Shown here: positions 43,987 to 55,358 of the stretch, one piece after another
How positions within the stretch are numbered: the first letter of the stretch is position 1
Layout: the number at the start of each line of letters is the position of its first letter
Source: Tethya wilhelma
Lineage: Eukaryota; Porifera; Demospongiae; Tethyida; Tethyidae
Assembly (NCBI GenBank): GCA_964030475.1
Contig: CAXIPT010000003.1
Coordinates: forward strand, 12,358,519-12,422,518
Direction of reading: 5' to 3'
Length of the DNA stretch: 64,000 bases
The notes under the pieces: generated by a model
Databases searched by the model: none
The model's input: only the letters and a program-made list of their open reading frames with translations
Told to the model about the DNA's origin: nothing
Position numbers and translations under genes: made by a program

Positions 43987-45588
43987 ATGGGTGATCTGAT
44001 CCTAGGCCCCGCCCCCATAGACCGTCTCTCCTCCTCCTCTCCTGAGATCACCGTCACCACCCCGGGGTGTACCACAAAGGTTGTCACATTCTCCGACCCC
44101 CCAATCGACCACAGTCGACATCGTCACAATGGGGTGGCCCCTGCACAGACGCATCGTTTGACCCTCCAGGCTGATTCCACTGACGACAGTGATAGCGGGA
44201 ACATCTCGACGGCCTCTGAGACGTGGGAGGAGAGCTTCTCTGCTATAAACGAGAGAAAGGTCACAGAAGTCACCATCGACTTTTTCTACCAACCACGAAC
44301 TTTGACCCTTCTCTTTCTAACCATTATTGCACTAGCGTATGCAGCTCTGGTTCGTAACGAGGAGTCTGACCCCGCCTCCAATGTGGCCGTGGGTCTGTAC
44401 TCCCTCTCTTTCCTCTTCCTCTCGATGGGTCTCCTCGTGTTCCCCAATGGTCCCTTCACGAGACCCCACCCAGCCGTCTGGAGGCTGGTGTTCGGCTTGG
44501 GGTTCCTGTATTGGATCATCCTGGCCTTCCTCCTCTTCCAGCGCTTCTCTGACGTCCGTGCCATGCTGGTGTGGATAGACCCCGCCCTCAACACGTCAGA
44601 GACGGACAGTACCAAGCTGTATGCAGTGGACTGCACCTTCAGCTGGGAGAACCTCTACAGCAGAATGGATATTTTCATCTTGGCTCACTTCCTTGGATGG
44701 ATCTTCAAGGCTGTCCTAATCCGCCATCACGTCCTCCTCTGGACCATCAGCATCTCTTGGGAGTGTACAGAGCTGTTCTTTGCTCACGTCCTCCCTAACT
44801 TTGCCGAGTGTTGGTGGGACGTGTGTCTCTTTGACATTCTCATCTGCAACGGTCTAGGCATCTGCGTTGGCATGTACCTGTGTCGCTGGGTGGAGGTGAA
44901 GCAGTTCCATTGGGAGAGCATCAAGGTCATCAAAGGAACCAGGGGAAAGATCAAGAGAGCAGTGCTCCAGTTCACACCACAGAGCTGGGCCAAGATTCGC
45001 TGGCTCGACCCACGATGCACTTACATGCGAACACTCGCCATTTTCGTCCTCGTTCTCTTGTGTCAGATCACAGAACTCAACACGTTCCTCTTGAAGCACA
45101 TCCTCTACGTTCCCACGGACCACTACCTCGTCTCCCTGCGCCTGGCTCTCATTTGTCTGACAGCTGCCCCTTCCATCAGACAGTACTATGTCTACGTCAC
45201 TGACAAGACGTGCAAGAGACTGGGCACTCAGGCGTGGGTCTACTTCGCCATCATGGTCACGGAGCTGCTCATTTCGATCAAGTTCGGCATGAAGATGCTA
45301 CCACGTCCTGCCCTCCTGAGCATCGTAGCCTGGCTGAGTGTGATGGCTCTAGCCAGTGTGGGGATAGTGGTGCTGCTGACCAGAGTCAGCCTGAGGGAGG
45401 GGGTGTGGAAGAGGGCAACTGGATCATTTCTAAACAATAGCAGTAGCAGTTCCAGTGAAGACAGCAAGATACCACTCTTAGAGATGGATGATGGCTACCT
45501 CCCTGGGGAGGAGTATACCCCTACAATTAGGAGAAGAAGATTGCACAAGAAGAGAGCTAGAAAGTCAAACATGACTCCTGAAAATTAG
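43987..45588 (+). CDS. Phosphatidylserine synthase (PTDSS1/2 family), intronless
   Basis: 533 residues from ATG 43987 to TAG 45588. After a Ser-rich cytosolic N-terminus, the protein carries eight or more hydrophobic segments and the family landmarks FFYQPRTLTLL, NGPFTRPHPAVWR, DCTFSWENLYSRMDIF, SWECTELFFAHVLPNFAECW and WWDVCLFDILICNGLGI. These match the base-exchange phosphatidylserine synthases of the ER membrane, which make phosphatidylserine by swapping the head group of phosphatidylcholine or -ethanolamine for serine. Length is somewhat above the roughly 470-490 residues usual for vertebrate members. The tail is Arg/Lys-rich. I do not assign PTDSS1 versus PTDSS2. TIPRL starts 142 bp downstream on the same strand. 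Confidence 0.92.
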   Translation: MGDLILGPAPIDRLSSSSPEITVTTPGCTTKVVTFSDPPIDHSRHRHNGVAPAQTHRLTLQADSTDDSDSGNISTASETWEESFSAINERKVTEVTIDFFYQPRTLTLLFLTIIALAYAALVRNEESDPASNVAVGLYSLSFLFLSMGLLVFPNGPFTRPHPAVWRLVFGLGFLYWIILAFLLFQRFSDVRAMLVWIDPALNTSETDSTKLYAVDCTFSWENLYSRMDIFILAHFLGWIFKAVLIRHHVLLWTISISWECTELFFAHVLPNFAECWWDVCLFDILICNGLGICVGMYLCRWVEVKQFHWESIKVIKGTRGKIKRAVLQFTPQSWAKIRWLDPRCTYMRTLAIFVLVLLCQITELNTFLLKHILYVPTDHYLVSLRLALICLTAAPSIRQYYVYVTDKTCKRLGTQAWVYFAIMVTELLISIKFGMKMLPRPALLSIVAWLSVMALASVGIVVLLTRVSLREGVWKRATGSFLNNSSSSSSEDSKIPLLEMDDGYLPGEEYTPTIRRRRLHKKRARKSNMTPEN

Positions 45589-45730
45589 TGCTAATTATTT
45601 AGCTAGTTTTGTTTGGGTTGCATTAATTAGAATTTTGCTGAGCTTGCAATTTTTAACTTGGGTGTGTGTGTATTTTTAGTATACAAAAACCTAAAATTTG
45701 AAGAGAGAGCTGAGAGATCGGTGGCAGTAG

Positions 45731-47004
45731 ATGGCTAGGCGTTATGGTCAACCCATAGACGACGAGAGATGGAGCAGCTACTCCGCACACGAGATACAGC
45801 CGTGGAAGTTTGCAGGGAAGACCGGCACCATCTTGTACTCCAACTGCAGAGGCTCTAGGATAGGAGGCTGTGACCCCGAGAGACGGGAGGAGATGTGCCA
45901 CGTTTGCCTGTAAGAGATTGAAAATGAATCAAAGTAGATCTATAGACCTTGCTGGGATTATTTCGTACATGTATGGCAAGATCTCAAAAATCATAAATTC
46001 ATGTAAATTTGAAGATGAAATAACAAATCTTGGTGTTTTTATGGCATCATAGATATTACTGTGACATCTGTGTCTTGTCCAGGTATAAGCATGACTTGCC
46101 TAACCTACCTGTGTTCCCAGAGATGGTGTTCCCCACCAACTACATCCGTGTTGAGCACAACTGTGGGGCCAAGGTGGAGTTCAATGCTCTGGATGCTCTC
46201 AAGGAGGTCAGCGCCATAGAGGAGCCACTCCAGGTGGCAGGCGCCATGCAATGGAGGAGGTCACGGAAGTACCTGAAACGGTGAGTGTGTGTGTGTGTGT
46301 GTTTGCTAGGTGTGCACGATTGCTTTAACAGTGGCAACAAGAGAATTTATTGCTTTTGTGTGTGTGTGTTTGTGTGTTATTATGTCTCCTGTTTCTACTG
46401 TAGTCAAGTAGAACAAGACTTGCAGAAGGTGGTGAAACCATTTGATTGGACCTACACCACCAAATACCGAGGGACGGTCCTTAGCAACAACAATGGAGAC
46501 TCATTCACTGTACGTCTGAGAGCATGTGATTTGAGCTGTGTATCATGTGAAAGTCATGTGACCTTGCTGTAGATAGAGGAGACCAATCAGGAGATAGATT
46601 ATGAGAAGTTGAAGAAGAAAGAAAAGATTGAGTACTGGGACGAGGCCATCTTGTACGAGGATGAGCTCGGGGATAATGGCGTCGCCAAATACAACGTCAA
46701 AGTTGTGAGAAAAATAAAATTGTAGCTAATGTGGAATTTATTGTATGCCATAGTTATAGTGGGAGATTATCGTTGTGTATTTTTGCCAATTTATATAAAA
46801 TTTTCAGCTAATAATTATGGTACTGAGTGAAGCTGTGTTACATTGAGTAACATGTTTTGATTCCAGAGAGCAATGGCCTCGTGTTTCTTAGTCCTGGGTC
46901 GTTTCTTCCTGAGGATCGATGGTGTCCTGGTGAGGATGAATGAGACACGGCTCTATCACGAGGTAATGGGAGTGTGGTCTCAATTGTTGCCATTACATCA
47001 TTCC

Positions 47005-47049
<45 letters not shown>

Positions 47050-47118
47050 GGTAGTAACTACCTGCTGAGGGAGTACACCACCAAGGAGGCCACCATGAGG
47101 CAGATAGCTCAGGTTGAG
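45731..47118 (+). CDS. TIPRL: TIP41-like protein (TIPRL), last exon not found
   Basis: Six exons join in phase: 45731-45909, 46083-46280, 46404-46509, 46573-46704, 46867-46962 and 47047-47118. The product shows the TIP41 core: FPEMVFPTNYIRVEHNCGAKVEFNALDAL (split here as FPEMVFPTNYIRVEH and VEFNALDAL), DWTYTTKYRGTVL, KIEYWDEAILYEDELGDNG, SCFLVLGRFFLRIDGVLVR and TRLYHE-FGSNYLLREYTTKE. TIPRL binds PP2A-type phosphatase catalytic subunits and modulates TOR and checkpoint signalling. The last exon ends at a GTGAGC donor after QIAQVE; the usual final 35-40 residues are missing. A TACTAAC plus TTCAG acceptor at about 47241-47254 is followed after 9 bp by an n, so the terminal exon is probably lost in the assembly join. 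Confidence 0.88.
47012..47046. repeat. (CT)n tract forming the polypyrimidine tract of a TIPRL acceptor
   Basis: About 16 CT units end directly in the CTCAG acceptor of the exon starting at 47047. Confidence 0.9.
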
Positions 47119-47431
47119 GTGAGCCTCTTTCCCTCTTAAATACAAAGATGTCAGAGAACCTGCAAATGAACAATGCATTAAAATCCACACTTTGTACTAT
47201 GTAAATGAACAATGTGTTAATATCCACATGCACATACTTCTTACTAACGTTCAGAACGCCCACNGAGAGAGCTCGTGTGACGTTAGCTAAACGTCTCATA
47301 GAACACACTATTTAAAGTGAACAAACAAAACAGTCTCACTTCATTACTCTCACTCAATCATGATCACTCACGCAATACACACACACACACTCCAAATAAA
47401 GCCAACCACATCATTATTACACAACCTACAC

Positions 47432-47437
47432 AATAAA
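47432..47437 (+). terminator. Candidate poly(A) signal for TIPRL
   Basis: AATAAA about 180 bp after the predicted start of the missing last exon. Confidence 0.35.
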
Positions 47438-48305
47438 ACTTTAATTGTCTAGTAGACGAAAAACTTAATGCAACACACTAGAAGGAAGGTGCAGGGTGGA
47501 CTAAGTCAACAGGGCCGATGGAGTGTGCCTAATGCTTTCATATGGTGTCATGATTGCTAGATCAAGCTTGGCTCATTCTCACAGTAATTGGGCTATATTC
47601 AGCTCAACATTAACCCCTTGGTAGTGACCTCTACTGAAAATTAAATGAAATTAAAAAAACAACAACAAAAAACATGACGGTTGATGTAGTTAATGAACTT
47701 TCTCGTAGCAGTTAACTCAAATATTATTGTACCAAAACGTTTCGATCCTGTGGATCTTCCTCAGTTGGTTAGACTGATTATTAACTACATCAACCATTAC
47801 CATACGTAGCAATGAGCCTTTACAACATAAAAAAACATGACATTTGATTGGTACACATGTACACTAGCTTGACCTAGTGTAGCTTGCTAAGAGAGAACAA
47901 AGAATTAAATTGTGACGTTGTCTTTCCAGTGACTGTCAAACTCTTAACTTTCAAGGTCTTTACTCATGCTGTTTAATCAATGGTACATGTAGTTTAAGTT
48001 GAAAGAAAGGCTAAGCTTCTCTAAAACCACACAATAAAATGGAAGGAAGGTCTGCTGGAGCTTCATCAGACAATGGACTCATTTACGAAAGGGAAAACAA
48101 AACAATGAGCACTACTACATCGCTCTGGTTACACATGGCTTTACCAAATAAGTAGTGGGAGAGTTGTATCTGTAAAATGCTCCACGTTCATGTGTGGAGG
48201 CCATGAGATTGAGCCGCTTGAAAAAGTTTACTCCAGTAAACTTCCCTAACCACAGCATAAAGGTGTTTATCCTACTCCACAAGTCTTGCATTTAAGGGAG
48301 TGCAT

Positions 48306-48382
48306 AGCCTCATTCCCACGCTCTCCTCTCCCTGTGAATATTACACGTTGAAAAATAGGAAGGGAGAGAGAGAGCCTGGTAC
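48306..48382. repeat. ~75-bp foldback, family member 1
   Basis: gcctcattcccacgctctc ... gagagagagcctgg, an imperfect hairpin around a cgttgaaaaatagg core. The reverse-complement family member is at 52894-52963; a partial one follows at about 48418-48470. Confidence 0.55.
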
Positions 48383-48652
48383 ATGAAATCACGCGAATGA
48401 CATAGTGTGTATCAGTATGACTCTCCCTTCCAATTTTTCAGAGTTCATAGGGACAGAGCCTGGGGAGGAGGCTATAGGAAGGTACTCACTAACAATTTAA
48501 AGTTATCCTTTGATTACATTAGGACACTTCCTCAAGGAGTCAGGGTACCCTCAACTCATGAATATTCAGAATCAAACATAAGAACTATGAAAATTAACTG
48601 ACAATTGGAATAAAAATTCACATCTGGTAGTATTTTATTAAGATTGTCGAAC

Positions 48653-48658
<6 letters not shown>

Positions 48659-48693
<35 letters not shown>
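48659..48693. repeat. (CA)n microsatellite
   Basis: About 17 CA units. Confidence 0.9.
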
Positions 48694-48697
<4 letters not shown>

Positions 48698-48946
48698 AGA
48701 GGAAGAGGATTGTGTAACACGCTACTAGGATGAGTAATCAAATTGGAACACTTTACAATCACATTATCAATGTCCAGTACATGGACACACTATTTCAAGA
48801 CCATTGATACTGAATATCAACAGACAACACCACTTCCTGTACATAAGGACAAGTCTGACCCAGCGTATAATAAAAGTGATATTATAATAATATAGGAGTT
48901 ACGGTAAATGGATGAGAGAGATCTAGGCCTACCTAGAGCAGTTACA

Positions 48947-49156
48947 TACCGTATAGCTCCAAATTTTCGTGGTTCAAAAAGTTCGTGAAAAGTCTGTCTT
49001 TGCCATTTTGAGCTAATTTTCGTGAATCACGATCTCTGAAATTATATTGCCGATATACGGTTTTCTAAATTTACGTGGAGAAAATTTTCGTGATACACGG
49101 TCAAATCACGAAATTCACGAAAATATTGTACCACGAAAATTTGGAGCTTTACGGTA
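48947..49156. mobile_element. TACCGTATAGC-type MITE, copy 4
   Basis: Inverted ends TACCGTATAGCTCCAAATTT and AAATTTGGAGCTTTACGGTA match over about 26 bp with one mismatch. The interior repeats TTTTCGTGAA-type motifs. Outer ends are TA. Confidence 0.82.
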
Positions 49157-49670
49157 TACTAACCATGATAAAAATGACGTGAGTACTTTTAAGCCAAGAG
49201 TGTAAAAACTCTAGCCTGTGTACTTATACTCACTAGAAAAAAATACAATCACTATCAATCGACTTTAGATGCCTTTACATTTCGTTTTACAGGTCTTATC
49301 TCAAAAATAGATGTCACCCAGCGACAAACCTTTCTTACGAAACTAATGAAGGACTAGAGAGTCATATTGAATTAATGAGTATAACTGAAATACACAAACG
49401 TATATGCCCACACGTGAAATTGCATATTGTACAAGAGCTAATTGAGGTAATGATTTATCACTACATTCCAGGCATTCCCGACATTCCTCCTACACACTAA
49501 TTAAGGTGGAGGAGAGGTACAAAAAACATACACCCAAACTTTGGCTCAAAGATTCTGAAACGATCACAAGACAATGTACTGCCCCGCAGTCCTGGGTGAA
49601 CACACTAGTGATAGCAGTATATAGGAGTATCTAATGGGAGTAGGAACATGTACACACAGCTAGAGAGAAG

Positions 49671-49675
<5 letters not shown>

Positions 49676-49722
<47 letters not shown>
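49676..49722. repeat. (GA)n microsatellite
   Basis: About 23 GA units. Confidence 0.9.
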
Positions 49723-49725
<3 letters not shown>

Positions 49726-52700
49726 AGCAAACAAAGAGCATCCATACAAATATGTCGATCACTTGATATTACATTAAAATGTACACATACTACACAGAGG
49801 ACATCATATTAATTCTGGGTGGGCAACCACTGTCATGTGCACATACATAGAAACGATGATTATCTCTCATAATATAGATGCTCGGTGGCTGAGGTAATAC
49901 AACCATAGTGAGCAAGCAGGGCACTTTACAAGCATAGTAGCCTAGCTTACACGTGTGTGCTCTACAGTAAAAAAGAGGTATGTGTTATTGAATACCAGGG
50001 TAGTTAGTTGCAACAAAACACGAGAGGTTTCTCTCATGAATAAATGAATTAAACATGACATCACCAATTCTTGAATTCGTACTCGGAACCACAGTACCGC
50101 AGAACCTCTCTAGATACGTCAACACAATTGAAATTAAAATTGATGTCATTTCATCTTGATTGAATTCTCAATAAAGTTATCAGTCATCACCACATATTCT
50201 ATTCTCCGGCCTAGTCCACCAAGGGTCACCACCCTGTATATACAGTGTATATGACAACTGGTAGCCAGTCAATTAGGCTATTGATTTCAGCTTCTTTACC
50301 ACTTTAGCTGGAACTGCTCCATTCAATGACATAGACTACATGGAAGAATGCATCTAGGTATAATTATGTCATATCTATTCAGTCCAATGTGTGCATCATG
50401 TGTGATCCCTAGACACGTCCCTTGATGTGTGCAGACAATGACACGTCCACTCTATACTAGACGAAAATATTCAAACAGTCACACAATAATTTATATGATC
50501 GGCAAGTCTGACTGAACCCAAGGACTGCGAGCGGGCTAAATTTACTAGAAGCCAGAAAGAAAGAGGAATCCACATTGATAGCAGGACTAGAACACACACA
50601 CACACACCAGTGGCTATATGACCAACAGGACATGTAACAGTCCATTCCGCCTAGCTCTGCAATCACATACGGTGCACAATGTCATGGGCTATATACACTG
50701 CCATCATGGTATACAGTTGTGCCCAGATCCTTCCTGTGCTGGTATGACAACAATCAATGCATGCGTGAGTTTCGAGTAACAATTAATCAACAATTAATTG
50801 TGTCTAGTCACTCTAATTCCACATGGGAGTTGAACAAAGACCACACCACTATTCCAAGCCAGTACACACCTAGCTATCCATCTAGTGTGAACAATGATAC
50901 GATACTGTGTGTACATATACATACACTAAAAAAATTGAAAAGGTCAATAAAAACTAATTTAATGATCAATTCTTCAAAAAAAAAAAATCATAAATTTTAA
51001 AAAGAAAAAACAAACATAATTTTCAACAAAATAATCTGATGATGAATTAATCCTTGGAGGTGGAGAGCAAACATACTAGCTATAGATACACACAACACTG
51101 TGGCTCATGCTTGGTCAGTGATAAGTGTTGCTCACATGGACTAATATACCAGTTGCCAAGGCAGCAGTAGGTCATATAGTAAGGAACTACAATATATATA
51201 TCAGGTTCCTCTCTTGTGAGCTCAGCTGGGAGTAAATCTAATCGATAGGTAACCACACCAAGAATCTTAACACATAGTTTACGTTGCACAATAATCAAAA
51301 ATAGATTCACCAACTAATCTTTTGAAATCAACTATACGATAAACACCTTGAATCAACCATTGCATTTTCAGACTCATACACCATACATAGTTCACCATTA
51401 AGAGTCTTAGTCTACTGGCTATAGAACATTAACAATAGCCCCATGTACTTCAGCTTATCCTTCAAAAAAGTTGTTAAACTAAGATTAGTATAATTTATAT
51501 ACATAATAGATGACTGACTGCAGATGCATTAAGCTTGGTACATACAATAATGATGGAAGTTAGTTGTATAACTATAGCCCAATCGGTTTACTTTCAGGTC
51601 GACTTCAAACCATGGCGGGCGTTGTCCAACTCAAAACATTGCATCCATATTGCACACGTGTATGACAACACTAGAAGGGCATAATGCAGCCATAATGGGA
51701 TGTGGGACCGCGATAATGGGTCCACTCATAGCTAACATGCTTTGGATAATCGATGAAACCTTTACGATCTAGAGAATTCCACATCCATGCATCAACTGAC
51801 GTGATGAATGCTTCGAGCTGATCAGCGACATGTAAATACACATAACACCCAGTGATACAGCAGGACCACGATATCTCATACCCACCGATTAAAATTTATT
51901 AAAAGTTTTTCACACAGAAGCTAGCTTATGCAGAAAAGGACACATTTTAAAATTTCATAGTAAATGTCCCTTTGTTGAAATATTAATCTATTCACAGTTT
52001 GATCGTGTACAGTTAAAACTCACGCTCCTCGGAAATAGAGTTTTCAATGAGACAATTACATGTACAGGGTATGCTACATCCCTATTCCACAGGTTCACCT
52101 TGGGCGACACACACTATTAGCTATCAAAATGGCCAATTGTGTGTGTCACAAATTCACAAGTCTACAGTTTAACAACACCAACAATATTTTAGACACTGCA
52201 TTGGAGGTCTCTACAAGAATTCAATTTTAGAAGCAAGAAGGTTGTTACACAGAACACAGACAATTTTTTCCTTGAGCATTTCCTACAGCTTCGACACAAT
52301 TTCTTAGAGCAGAGGCAGTAAGGTGATAGGAGCTCATGACCATAGTGATGAGATTAGATCAACAGATGATTGTGTGCACACAGAAACAAGTATGTAAATA
52401 GAGAGGAATGCAAGTCCACAGGAAATGGGAGTGAGGTGTGGTGAGTTGCCACACAATGGCTTTAGAGCACCTACTGTACCACATGCATGCATGCACACGC
52501 ACACACTCAACAATAAACACACATTGTGTACAGTGGCTCGAAGCATATCTCTGTCACTTTATACTTTCAGTTGACAATCAAATGTCTTCCTGTGCCTGTC
52601 AACTCTGAATTCCATCACTGATGCTTGTCGAACTCTGTACGCACACATAATTACATCACACAGAACTGTATACTCTCAAGCTAGAGCTCGGATTGAAGAT

Positions 52701-52893
52701 AGGGTTGAGGCAATTGTGAAGACTGACTGATAGAATTAAAACTGACAGCAATCTAACAGGTCAACTCTACAATAAGATACACAACACACTCAGCTCACTG
52801 TCTCGATTGCCTGTAGGGCAAGGAATGTGAACCAGTGAGGTACAGTAGCTCTCATTCCACGAGTGGCTTTCAACCAAGAGCTCAACACTCAGA

Positions 52894-52963
52894 GTCTCGT
52901 TCCCAGGCTCTCTCCCTTCCTATTTTTAAGCGTTCACAGAGAGAGAGCCTGGGAACAAGGCTG
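52894..52963. repeat. ~70-bp foldback, family member 2
   Basis: gtctcgttcccaggctctc and gagagcctgggaacaaggc form a hairpin around a tatttttaagcg core. Same family as 48306-48382 in the opposite orientation. Confidence 0.65.
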
Positions 52964-53113
52964 AAAAATTCATGAAGCTGAATAGTACATCAGTGATTTC
53001 ATCTCCTCACACAAAGGCACTATATCAATATCACAGTGGATGACTAGCATAGCCACACTGCACAGTACATCTCCATGGAAACCTCTTTCTCCCTTCCCAT
53101 CCTTCATTGAAGA

Positions 53114-53640
53114 TGACAGGAAGAGACATTAAATTAAAGCTGCAACCATCTACCCCTCCTCTAAAGGCCACACTTTGATGTGAGTGCTCATCAGAAGGCT
53201 CACATACAGCTAGCAATTAATGTCAGCTCACAAAATGAATGACCTTGAACAAAATGAGATTTATTGAAGTTGACAGGAAGAGACACTAGTCAAAGCTATA
53301 CAACCATTCACCTACTGGTCTCCCCCCCCCCTCCAAAAAGGGCACACTTTAATGTGACTGCTCATCAGAAGGCTTGCATTAGTAGCTACAAGCTAAAGTT
53401 TAATGTAAGCTCACAAAATGAATGACCCTGAACCAAAATGAGATTTATTGAAGTTGACAGGAAGGGACATTAGTCAAAGCTATACAACCATTCACCTACT
53501 GGTCTCCCCCCCCCTTTCTAAAAAGGGCACACTTTAATGTGACTGCTCATCAGAAGGCTTACATTAGTAGCTACAAGCTGAAGTTTAATGTAAGCTTACA
53601 AAATGAATGACCCTGAACAAAAAGAGCACTTATTTATTGT
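53114..53640. repeat. Three tandem ~155-185-bp units
   Basis: Units start acaggaagagacatta/acacta at about 53114, 53270 and 53456. They share cacactttaatgtga, ctgctcatcagaaggct and caaaatgaatgacc. The first unit is shorter and more diverged; the second and third are about 95% alike and contain a poly-C run of 9-10. Confidence 0.85.
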
Positions 53641-54067
53641 TTACTTCTACTTAGTATAACTTCAAACAAACAAACAAAAAGCCAGCACACCATTGTGAGC
53701 ATCAAGCTACACCAAGGAGGAAGGATTGGCTACAAGCTATTACAACCCTCTCAAAAGCAAGTCCTCCTTTGAGTCAAGTGTGTGGTATTTCATTAAGGAG
53801 TCTTTCATGTACATGTGGAGCACAATGGCCCTCTTACAACAGACCCAGCAAATGTAGAGCTACCGATTCAAAGACATTGACTCAATAGTTTGACAGTGAA
53901 AACTGGAGACAGGGTTCTGTTAGAACCGTGACTGTACACTCTGGCATGCTGATGCACATTTAATGGACTTGTGTATAATATACTGTAGATGTAGCTTCTT
54001 GTTATACCAATAGCAGGAACATGGAAGACATGTGCATTATGTAGTTATGTTCAATATGTCTGCATCT

Positions 54068-54068
54068 C

Positions 54069-54116
<48 letters not shown>
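54068..54116. repeat. (CT)n microsatellite
   Basis: About 24 CT units with one CCC interruption. Confidence 0.9.
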
Positions 54117-54121
<5 letters not shown>

Positions 54122-54819
54122 CAACAAACTTATAGACAACTTGTAGTTGTAGTTGCCATATCTGACCCACCAACCCATCCAAGCTACTGACCTCATCTCA
54201 GGCTTCTCTCAGAATGATACTCCCTCATCAAACCTTTAAATTGGTTGCCATGGAAGCGATGCTTTGCCTACTATAATACCATGAGCAGTACCTGACTGGT
54301 ATCAACACAGAGTGCTCACTCCATAACACAACTAGCTCACATACAGTATGTACTTAAACTGTATTTACTGTATAACAGACAATAGAATGCTGGTTGGAAT
54401 GGAAAATTAATGTGGGATGAAATAATTATAATCATTGAACTCCTCTTTGAAAAAAGCAGTGCTACATAGCTGGTCTATTGTGTAACTATAACCACACAAC
54501 TGTGATAGTGAAACTGGTGGAATGTAAGTATCACACAGAGATGCTTGCAAGAGCTGTGATGAGTGGTGGAAAGAGAGGGTGAAAATTACTCCTAACTGAA
54601 TCAAATGACACGATTTAGGCGATGCACACCGTTAGCAAATTTACATGTGAACTTAGCAGCTCAAAGCTCCTTCAACTCTCAGCTCTCCAGTCATGTGTTT
54701 CGTACAGCACTCAGAGGCTAACTGTTGAAACCCACATCACTTGAATAGTTTGCATTCCAAAGAACATATCAATTTACCCAACAAATCGCACACATTACTG
54801 AACCACATATCATACAGTA

Positions 54820-54826
54820 CACACAC

Positions 54827-54859
<33 letters not shown>

Positions 54860-55032
54860 TGCACACACACATATACATACACTATATATAAAGCATAATG
54901 ATATACACGCCTAAAATTAAACTATAGCTCTTATTACACAAGTATGCACTGACAAAGTCAAATGGATACTGGAAGGATGTACAGAACACAATATGGGATA
55001 CATACTACAATATAGACCATATACTGTATGTT

Positions 55033-55066
<34 letters not shown>
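54820..55066. repeat. Two (CA)n tracts
   Basis: 54820-54868 (interrupted by G and TG) and 55033-55066. Confidence 0.85.
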
Positions 55067-55068
<2 letters not shown>

Positions 55069-55253
55069 TGTACGTACAATAATTCAGTACAATGTGTGTT
55101 AGTGTGTGTAAGTTTGTGTGTGAGTGTGAGTGTGAGTGTGTGTGTGTGTGTGTGTGACTGGGTTACCATTTAAAGCAATGTTGGGAAATGCACACACTAC
55201 TGAATGGCATTAGTAAAACAGAGAGATACAATGTAATGTGTGTATGCATACAG

Positions 55254-55358
<105 letters not shown>

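Noticed and set aside
44002..45467. Overlapping ORFs on both strands inside phosphatidylserine synthase
   Set aside because: Shadows of the real 533-codon frame.
53114..53640. Possible CRISPR-like array
   Set aside because: Only three long, directly adjoining units with no short repeat/unique spacer pattern, in a eukaryotic context.
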